Assembly: GCA_010028775.1 (NCBI GenBank)
Contig: RHAF01000032.1
Location: 1-11,880 of the forward strand
Direction: 5' to 3'
DNA length: 11,880 nt
Source of the DNA: Verrucomicrobiota bacterium
Lineage (GTDB): Bacteria; Verrucomicrobiota; Verrucomicrobiia; Methylacidiphilales; Verrucolacustridaceae
Below the pieces are notes generated by a model. It was not told where the DNA came from and did not search any database. It saw only the letters and a list, made by a program, of their open reading frames with translations. How positions within the stretch are numbered: the stretch's first letter is position 1; each line of letters starts with the position of its first letter. Made by a program: the position numbers and the translations under genes. Below are positions 7,627 to 11,880 of the stretch, piece by piece.

Positions 7627-9048
7627 TTAGCCCTTTTTACCCTTGGAGGATACAGGGCGCACATGAATGACCGAACCCTCCACGCGGTCGACGCGCAGCG
7701 ACGAGCCTCGTGGGATGAAATTACCCTCCGTGAGGACATCCAAATCCTGTTTTCCGAAACGGGCGGTCCCGCTAGGCCGCAAATCCGTGACAGCCTTTCC
7801 TTGAGAACCCACGTGGATCGAGGCGGGAAAGGGTGTCGGGGCGGAAGGGGAAGTCACGCTCAGTCGGAACGGGCGGAATAAAAAAGTCTCCGGCAGGAAT
7901 CGGGCCGCCAGAATGATGGCCGCCAGTCCGCCAAAAAAGCCCCAGGCCAGTTTGACCAAGGGGTTGGTGATTTCCCCCAAGGTTGGAAGAACGGGATCAC
8001 GGGGATAGCGGTCCGCCATGGTGTTGAGCAGGGCAAAGAGCAATAGAGCCAAGCCGCCCAGACCCGGGAGCAGGGTTCCGGGGAAAAGAAGAAATTCCGC
8101 CAGAATGAGCCCGAGCCCCAGCCCGATAAGGATCAGGTTTTCGTAGCCGGAAAGTCCGGCGATGTAGTGCCCGAAGAAAAAAACCAATCCACAGGCAGCC
8201 GCGAGGATTCCGAAGATACCCAGCCCGGGGGTCTTGAATTCGAGATATCCGAAAAGGAACGCTGCCCCGAGGAGGAGAGGGGATAGGGAAACAATGAAAC
8301 GTCCAATCGATTCAAATCCGGTCGGCTCCACCCGAACCACCTTGCAATTTGCTCCGGAGTTCTGGCTAATCAGTTTCTCCAGCGTTGGGCTCACTCCGGC
8401 AGCAAGCAAGGGTTTCGGCGGTCGACCAACCTCCTGCATGGCCTCCTGGGTGGTGAGTGTCAGGATGTCGCCCTTGGCCACGATCTCGCGCCCGTCGATC
8501 CGTAGGCCGGTCTGTTTATTGACCATGGCGTCAAACACGGCGGGATTGTGGCCGTTCTGTTCGGCTGCGGCCCGGATGATCGCCGCATACGCAGAAACGA
8601 ATTTGGGAGGCAACTCCTTCGGGCCCTCTTGTCCGAGTGTCACCGGGGAGGCGGCTCCTATGATCGCCCCGGGGGACATCCATATTTCGCGGGTCGAGGC
8701 CGAGATAAAGGCCCCGGCGGAAAAGGCCTCCTTGTTCACGTACGTGAAGGTGCGATCGGCCGGCTCAAATTTGGCCACGGACGCCATGATCTCCTTCATT
8801 GCTTCACCCTCCCCACCCGGGGTGTTCATATCCAGAACCAAGGCGGAGGCGTGATTGGCAAGGGCGTCCTTTACCCCGCGCCGGACGATGTAAACCAAGC
8901 CTTTTTGTATCTCTCCCTGGATGGGAATCACATAGACCGGCCCCTGCCGGGATGACGGCTCGGCTGCCTGGGTGGGGATGGCTATCAAGCTGGTTATCGC
9001 CGCCCAAACGAGAGGGGTGCGCGCTGAAGGATTTGAACCTCCGACCAA
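7627..9048 (-). CDS. nfeD: NfeD family membrane-bound serine protease (start uncertain)
   Basis: This is a long NfeD protein: signal peptide, ClpP-class protease domain, several membrane helices and a C-terminal OB-fold domain. The protease domain shows NTPGG (oxyanion region) and EAFSAGAFISAS with nucleophile Ser110 (numbering from 9048); the dyad Lys is probably Lys149 in PPKFVSAYAAIIRAAA. Four or five hydrophobic segments follow (about 255-390), then the NfeD OB domain (GSQGKAVTDLRPSGTARFG…FIPRGSSLRV). It partners FloA downstream, as is common. The start is a problem: the signal peptide core PLVWAAITSLIAIPTQAA needs a start upstream, but the only normal starts there lie inside the tRNA-Val (TTG 9048, GTG 9075) or before it (ATG 9102). 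A TTG at 8988 clears the tRNA but cuts the signal peptide. I used 9048 because it leaves an intact signal peptide. Confidence 0.88.
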   Translation of the reverse strand: MVGGSNPSARTPLVWAAITSLIAIPTQAAEPSSRQGPVYVIPIQGEIQKGLVYIVRRGVKDALANHASALVLDMNTPGGEGEAMKEIMASVAKFEPADRTFTYVNKEAFSAGAFISASTREIWMSPGAIIGAASPVTLGQEGPKELPPKFVSAYAAIIRAAAEQNGHNPAVFDAMVNKQTGLRIDGREIVAKGDILTLTTQEAMQEVGRPPKPLLAAGVSPTLEKLISQNSGANCKVVRVEPTGFESIGRFIVSLSPLLLGAAFLFGYLEFKTPGLGIFGILAAACGLVFFFGHYIAGLSGYENLILIGLGLGLILAEFLLFPGTLLPGLGGLALLLFALLNTMADRYPRDPVLPTLGEITNPLVKLAWGFFGGLAAIILAARFLPETFLFRPFRLSVTSPSAPTPFPASIHVGSQGKAVTDLRPSGTARFGKQDLDVLTEGNFIPRGSSLRVDRVEGSVIHVRPVSSKGKKG

Positions 9049-9089
9049 CTGCGTGTAAGGCAGCCGCTCTACCACTGAGCTAAGCGCGC
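9018..9089 (-). tRNA. tRNA-Val (anticodon UAC)
   Basis: A complete 72-base cloverleaf is present on the minus strand. The acceptor stem is GCGCGCT/AGCGCGC (7 perfect pairs), the D stem GCTC/GAGC with loop AGTGGTA, the anticodon stem GCTGC/GCAGT with loop CTTACAC (anticodon TAC), the variable region TGGTC, and the T arm GGAGG-TTCAAAT-CCTTC. The discriminator is A and the CCA is not encoded (ACCCC follows). It lies directly upstream of nfeD, whose open frame runs through it, and 32 bases downstream of the BamE-like gene. A candidate promoter sits at 9111-9138. Confidence 0.97.
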
Positions 9090-9110
9090 CGATAAGCCAC
9101 ATTTTTTGAG

Positions 9111-9138
9111 ATTAGACGGGATCAGTTGGGATAACAAA
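9111..9138 (-). promoter_or_regulatory. Candidate promoter of tRNA-Val and nfeD
   Basis: On the minus strand TTTGTT (9138-9133) or TTGTTA (9137-9132) stands 15-16 bases before TCTAAT (9116-9111), which matches the sigma-70 -10 consensus in 5 of 6 positions; the -35 is weak. Transcription would begin near 9104-9102, about 15 bases before the tRNA. The element overlaps the 3' end of the BamE-like gene. This is a pattern match only. Confidence 0.4.
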
Positions 9139-9445
9139 CCACCTGCCAAACCCGCCCATCGGCCTGGGAAAAACAGACCACTGCCACCGTGTAGTATTGA
9201 TCTTGGTCGGGGATATAGATCATCAAATGCTCATAAAACCAGTCCACTCCCCGCGTATGGTTCGGCATCCGTCCGAAAAAATTCAGCACACCCTGCTTGT
9301 TTTGGCCGGCAAGCAACTCCTGCAATTGTTGCGGGGTGTAAGGGGAAGCTCCCGCTTGAAAATCCGTATCCTGGGCGTGGACGGAGGCGGCGAGAAAAAT
9401 AGTTGTCAAGATCGCCAGCATCCGACAACGAAAACGGGTTATCAT
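9122..9445 (-). CDS. Small secreted protein, BamE/SmpA-like in pattern
   Basis: This 107-residue protein has a signal peptide (MITRFRCRMLAILTTIFLAASVHAQ, start at 9445, cleavage likely after AHA-type VHAQ) and a small mature domain of about 80 residues. The mature part reads: a helix (TPQQLQELLAGQNKQGVLNF), FGRMPNHTRGVDWFYEH, then strand-like LMIYIPDQDQYYTVAVVCF and RVWQVVCYPN. The order helix, FG-x-P turn, aromatic-rich strands and final V-rich strand resembles the BamE/SmpA fold of outer-membrane assembly lipoproteins, but there is no lipobox and the match is only by pattern. An earlier ATG at 9472 would add an acidic MPEFQDDDR, which spoils the signal peptide, so I prefer 9445. It is divergent from the WG-repeat gene, with 77 bases between them. 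Confidence 0.75.
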   Translation of the reverse strand: MITRFRCRMLAILTTIFLAASVHAQDTDFQAGASPYTPQQLQELLAGQNKQGVLNFFGRMPNHTRGVDWFYEHLMIYIPDQDQYYTVAVVCFSQADGRVWQVVCYPN

Positions 9446-9522
9446 CCGGTCATCATCCTGGAATTCAGGCAAAGTGCCAGCCCTCCCTTGACCCTTCGGG
9501 TTGGGCTCCTAATCCATAAGGA

Positions 9523-10341
9523 ATGAAACCGTGGTTTGCCGGCGCCCTGCTCCTTTTGGGCTTGGGGCTTCATCTTCAGGCTAACGAGGACATGGAGCAG
9601 GCTCTCTTTTCAAGGGGACCGGCCCCGGCGAAAGGAGAAAATGGCAAATGGGGATTCCGTTCTCCGGACGGCACCTGGGCGGTGGAACCGAAGTTCATGG
9701 AGGTAAAACCCTTTCAGCATGATATGGCTGCGGCTCGGGAGGGAAAGACCTGGGGATACATCGATAAGGCCGGGAATTGGAAAATTCCGCCCCGGTTCAG
9801 TTGGGCAGGGGAGTTTTCCGAAAACCTCGCTCCTGCATCGGAGGGGGACCGTCTCACCGGCAAGTTTGGTTACATCGATCCGCAGGGTAGGTGGGCCATC
9901 GAGGCTGAGTACGCCTGGGCCCGACCCTTCCGCGAAGGCCTGGGTTGCGTCAAGGACGGGGCGAAGTGGGGTTTTGTCGATTCCAAGGGAAAGCTGGTCA
10001 TTGAACCCGACTTCGATCAGGTGGAGTCCTTCTCCGGGGGGTTGGCGGCTGTCCAGAAAAGCGGACCGCCCGGGGAAAAGGAGACATGGGCGTACATCAA
10101 GCCGGACGGGTCTTCCCCGTTTGAAAAGAAATTTGCCTGGGCCGGATCTTTTTCTGAGGGATTGGCAAGGATTCAGATCACCGACCGAATCTCCGGCAAA
10201 TACGGTTATATCAATCCCAAGGGAGAGCTGGTGATTGCCCCCGGATTTGACGAAGCAGCAGATTTTCACCAAGGACGGGCCCAGGTGAGGGTGGGTAACG
10301 AGGTGCGCTTCATCGATGCCAAAGGAAAACCGGTGGAATAG
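9523..10341 (+). CDS. Secreted WG-repeat protein
   Basis: This 272-residue protein has a signal peptide (MKPWFAGALLLLGLGLHLQA) and is built almost wholly of WG (KWG) repeats. Each unit runs roughly [KW]-[WFY]-G-[FY]-[IV]-D-x-x-G-x-x-x-I-x-P-x-F-x-x-a-x-x-F-x-e-G-l-a. Copies begin near residues 42 (KWGF), 76 (TWGYI), 114 (KFGYI), 148 (KWGFV), 188 (TWAYI, Gly lost) and 226 (KYGYI), and a partial copy ends the protein (VRFIDAKGKPVE). Spacing is about 34-40 residues. Such proteins form beta-rich, propeller-like folds of mostly unknown role, often at the cell surface. The ATG at 9523 is the only reasonable start; AAGGA touches it directly, too close for a normal Shine-Dalgarno. Confidence 0.9.
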   Translation: MKPWFAGALLLLGLGLHLQANEDMEQALFSRGPAPAKGENGKWGFRSPDGTWAVEPKFMEVKPFQHDMAAAREGKTWGYIDKAGNWKIPPRFSWAGEFSENLAPASEGDRLTGKFGYIDPQGRWAIEAEYAWARPFREGLGCVKDGAKWGFVDSKGKLVIEPDFDQVESFSGGLAAVQKSGPPGEKETWAYIKPDGSSPFEKKFAWAGSFSEGLARIQITDRISGKYGYINPKGELVIAPGFDEAADFHQGRAQVRVGNEVRFIDAKGKPVE

Positions 10342-10365
10342 ACAGTCCCCCGACATGCCCCGGGA

Positions 10366-10390
10366 TCGATGGCTTGCCACGGTCCATCGA
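10366..10390 (+). other. Perfect 7-bp hairpin after the WG-repeat gene
   Basis: TCGATGG (10366-10372) pairs exactly with CCATCGA (10384-10390) around an 11-base loop. It begins 25 bases after the WG-gene stop and is followed by GAATTCTAAAAAC, with no T-run on the plus strand, so it is not a standard intrinsic terminator. It may be an mRNA end or processing site. It contains the ATG at 10369, which is a reason to prefer the later start of the next gene. Confidence 0.4.
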
Positions 10391-10407
10391 GAATTCTAAA
10401 AACAGAC

Positions 10408-10608
10408 ATGATCATAACCGGTGCAACCTTGACCGCAGGCGTGGTTTTGGCGGTTGGTTCGCATCTTTATAAAAACCAGGCGAAGAATCCAAATTTTCCA
10501 TTAATCGCCGGGCTCGGCTTGTCGTTGTTGATTCCCACCCTCCTTATGGCTCTGGTTCTGGAGCTGATTGCGCTTTTTGCCTGGAACCCTTTGGTTTGGA
10601 TGGAATGA
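10408..10608 (+). CDS. Small membrane protein of unknown function
   Basis: I do not recognise this 66-residue protein. It consists of two hydrophobic helices (about residues 2-18, IITGATLTAGVVLAVGS, and 30-58, PLIAGLGLSLLIPTLLMALV…) joined by a short polar turn (HLYKNQAKNPNF). I chose the ATG at 10408 (MIITGATLT), which places the first helix at the N-terminus. An ATG at 10369 would add a polar MACHGPSRILKTD and lies inside a hairpin. It ends 9 bases before the HupE-like gene, so the two are probably co-transcribed, and it could be a small partner of that transporter. The frame and hydrophobic pattern support a real gene; no function can be read. Confidence 0.6.
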   Translation: MIITGATLTAGVVLAVGSHLYKNQAKNPNFPLIAGLGLSLLIPTLLMALVLELIALFAWNPLVWME

Positions 10609-10617
10609 GCTGATTGG

Positions 10618-11292
10618 ATGAAAAAAACGTTTCGTTTTATAGGTTTTTTTGCCCTCCTTTTCTTGGCTTTGCCCTCCTGTTCCTTTTCCCACCCTATCCT
10701 GAGGGATGGCGGTTTTTCTGCCGGTTTGGCCCATCCGGCGTTGGGGTTTGACCACTTTCTCGCCATGCTCAGCGTCGGCTTGTTGAGTGTTCAGCTTGGC
10801 GGGCGGGCTATCTGGTCGGTGCCGACAACGTTTGTCCTGTTTGTTTTGATCGGCGGAGAGATGGGAATGCACGACGTGCCTTTATTCACCGTCGAGGCCG
10901 GGATTGCCGTTTCGGTCTTGTTTCTGGGTTTGGCCATTGTGGCTGACCGTAGGATTCCAGTCCTGGTGGCGATGTGCGGGGTGTCCATTTTCGGAATGTT
11001 CCACGGCCACGCACACGGAACGGAGATGCCCGGATTCGTGCATCCGGCGGCTTACGCAACCGGTTTCGTCTTCGGTACCGCCCTGATTCATCTACTGGGG
11101 GTCGGGTTAGGTCTGGTGGCCACCCGCAACCGGGTTGGGTCCTTGACCTTGAGAGCCTGTGGGGCGTTGATTGCCGTCCTGGGTGTGAACTTTCTTTTCA
11201 CCGCGCTCCACGAACCCAAACCGCAGAGAACCGTGGCCCAGATCCTCACTTGTCCGGACTGCGGAAAAATTCATACCGCAATTAAAAATTAA
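10618..11292 (+). CDS. HupE/UreJ family protein with C-terminal CxxC motif
   Basis: HupE/UreJ proteins are small membrane proteins linked to nickel (sometimes cobalt) entry for hydrogenase or urease. This 224-residue copy shows the family marks: an N-terminal signal or first helix, SAGLAHPALGFDHFLAMLSVG (His39, Asp45, His46), the VEAGIAVSVLFLGL block with Glu93, and MFHGHAHGTEMP (His129, His131, His133). These His residues are the likely metal path. About six hydrophobic segments are present. Unusual is the C-terminal tail after the last helix: about 25 residues ending CPDCGKIH (Cys212, Cys215, His219), a CxxCxxxH arrangement able to bind metal. No urease or hydrogenase gene is in the window, so the served enzyme is unknown. 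The first-helix end reads LPSC, which is a poor lipobox. Confidence 0.88.
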   Translation: MKKTFRFIGFFALLFLALPSCSFSHPILRDGGFSAGLAHPALGFDHFLAMLSVGLLSVQLGGRAIWSVPTTFVLFVLIGGEMGMHDVPLFTVEAGIAVSVLFLGLAIVADRRIPVLVAMCGVSIFGMFHGHAHGTEMPGFVHPAAYATGFVFGTALIHLLGVGLGLVATRNRVGSLTLRACGALIAVLGVNFLFTALHEPKPQRTVAQILTCPDCGKIHTAIKN

Positions 11293-11366
11293 TCTTGGGT
11301 CGGGGGGGGCCGCTTTCAGACTCCGCGATCCATATTCCAACTGTATTTCAGCCTTCTTTGGTCGGG

Positions 11367-11394
11367 TTGCCAGAAACCAGGGATGACTTATGAT
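11367..11394 (+). promoter_or_regulatory. Sigma-70-type promoter of rnpB
   Basis: TTGCCA (11367-11372) and TATGAT (11389-11394) each match the -35 and -10 consensus in 5 of 6 positions with a 16-base spacer. The predicted start, 6-7 bases later, falls at about 11400-11401, exactly where the P1 helix of RNase P RNA begins. The rest of the gap after the HupE-like gene (11293-11366) shows only a G-run (11302-11308) and nothing else I can name. Confidence 0.75.
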
Positions 11395-11400
11395 GATGGT

Positions 11401-11828
11401 GGAACTCGGGCAGTCGCCCTTCCGCCGCCTTCGGGTGAGTGGAGGGGAGGAAAGTCCGGACACCATAGGACAATCCGCCCCGGGAAACCGGGGGCGATCC
11501 CGATGCAAGTCGGGGTCGACGGAAAGTGTCACAGAAAAGATACCGCCCTGTTTCGCCTTGGCGTGACGGGGTAAGGGTGAAAAGGCGGGGTAAGAGCCCA
11601 CCGCCCTCCGGGTAACCGGCGGGATGGATAAACCACGGATGGTGCAAGGCCGAGCAGGAGTCACGGGTGGTCCGCCCGTCCCGCGCAAGTGGGGCAACTC
11701 CGGGTTGGTGCCGCACCGGAAAGGCGGAGACGCCCGACCGGAATCCGCCGCGAGGCGGATTAGAGAAATGGCTGCCGACTTTCCGGGAAACCGGAAGGCC
11801 ACAGAATCCGGCTTACAGGAGTTCCTCG
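11401..11828 (+). ncRNA. rnpB: RNase P RNA, bacterial class A
   Basis: This is the catalytic RNA that trims the 5' leaders of tRNA precursors, working with protein RnpA. The conserved core is complete. P1 is formed by GGAACTC (11401-11407) and GAGTTCC (11819-11825). GGAGGAAAGTCCGGAC (11446-11461, first strand of P4) is matched by ACAGAATCCGGCTTA (11801-11815, second strand). ACAGAAAAGATACCGCC (11530-11546), AGGGTGAAAAGGCGGGGTAA (11574-11593) and GAGCCCACCG lie between. The GGTAA tetraloop-type pieces and AGAGAAATGGCTGCC near the 3' part also match. About 428 bases is a normal class A size. A promoter ends right before it and an intrinsic terminator follows at 11842-11875. The exact 3' end of the mature RNA is uncertain by a few bases. 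Leftward open frames across this gene are chance. Confidence 0.97.
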
Positions 11829-11841
11829 GGAACGGGGGTCG

Positions 11842-11875
11842 GGCGGCGAAAAGGCCGTCCGGCCTCCGCCTTTTT
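11842..11875 (+). terminator. Rho-independent terminator of rnpB
   Basis: An outer stem GGCGG (11842-11846) / CCGCC (11866-11870) encloses an inner stem AGGCC (11852-11856) / GGCCT (11861-11865) with loop GTCC and a one-sided bulge CGAAA. TTTTT (11871-11875) follows directly. It lies about 14 bases after the end of RNase P RNA. Confidence 0.85.
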
Positions 11876-11880
11876 AGGTG

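Noticed and set aside
9049..9102. N-terminal extension of NfeD beginning MWLIGALSSVVERLP
   Set aside because: This is a translation of the tRNA-Val sequence, a well-known annotation artefact; kept only as a note on the unresolved start.
9488..9515. TTGACC followed by TAATCC before the WG-repeat gene, as a promoter
   Set aside because: The -35 is good, but the -10 matches consensus in only two positions and the better CATAAG is spaced 21 bases away.
9610..10380. Leftward open frame of 256 codons antisense to the WG-repeat gene
   Set aside because: The plus-strand frame has a signal peptide and clear repeats; the antisense frame mirrors the repeat periodicity and has no own family pattern.
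11107..11802. Leftward open frame of 231 codons at the right end
   Set aside because: It lies across the RNase P RNA gene and the HupE-like gene; the RNA's conserved core explains the sequence.
1..11880. CRISPR array, insertion sequence or phage remnant
   Set aside because: No spaced direct repeats, terminal inverted repeats, transposase or integrase motifs were found; the only tRNA shows no duplicated 3' end suggestive of an attachment site.

Overview
The window (about 58% G+C) reads as ordinary chromosome from a free-living Gram-negative-type bacterium. A Verrucomicrobiota-like or related PVC-group lineage is my best guess. That rests on gene content (long-form HisG, FloA with membrane NfeD, aguB/aguA, a tiny COX24-type ribosomal protein) and on the near absence of Shine-Dalgarno motifs; no taxonomic marker here settles it. 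I see no mobile elements, phage genes or CRISPR array.

Layout: positions 1-82 may hold the last codons of a rightward gene, followed by a small hairpin. From 116 to 9445 every gene points left. In transcription order (right to left) these are: a small secreted BamE-like protein, a tRNA-Val(UAC) with a candidate promoter, membrane protease NfeD, flotillin-like FloA, a proline-rich single-pass membrane protein, aguB, aguA, a 178-bp gap, hisG, a hidden 34-codon gene for an AURKAIP1/COX24 (bS22/mS38-type) ribosomal protein, a secreted TPR protein, and an AGCS sodium:amino-acid symporter. From 9523 genes point right: a secreted WG-repeat protein, a small two-helix membrane protein, a HupE/UreJ-type protein with an extra CxxC tail, and a complete RNase P RNA gene with a clear promoter and an intrinsic terminator.

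Functionally, aguB and aguA form the two-step route from agmatine to putrescine and are translationally coupled by a TTGA overlap. NfeD and FloA are a well-known pair that acts on membrane organisation; the proline-rich protein behind floA is a candidate third member. hisG stands alone from other his genes and leads a unit with the ribosomal protein, the TPR protein and the symporter.

The most notable points are three start-site puzzles. The 34-codon ribosomal gene lies inside the apparent 5' end of the TPR gene. The tRNA-Val lies inside the apparent 5' end of nfeD. In both cases the downstream gene has a good signal peptide but no conventional start codon outside the overlapped gene. I do not see a wholly new system; the strongest leads are these overlaps, the floA-linked proline-rich protein and the modified HupE.
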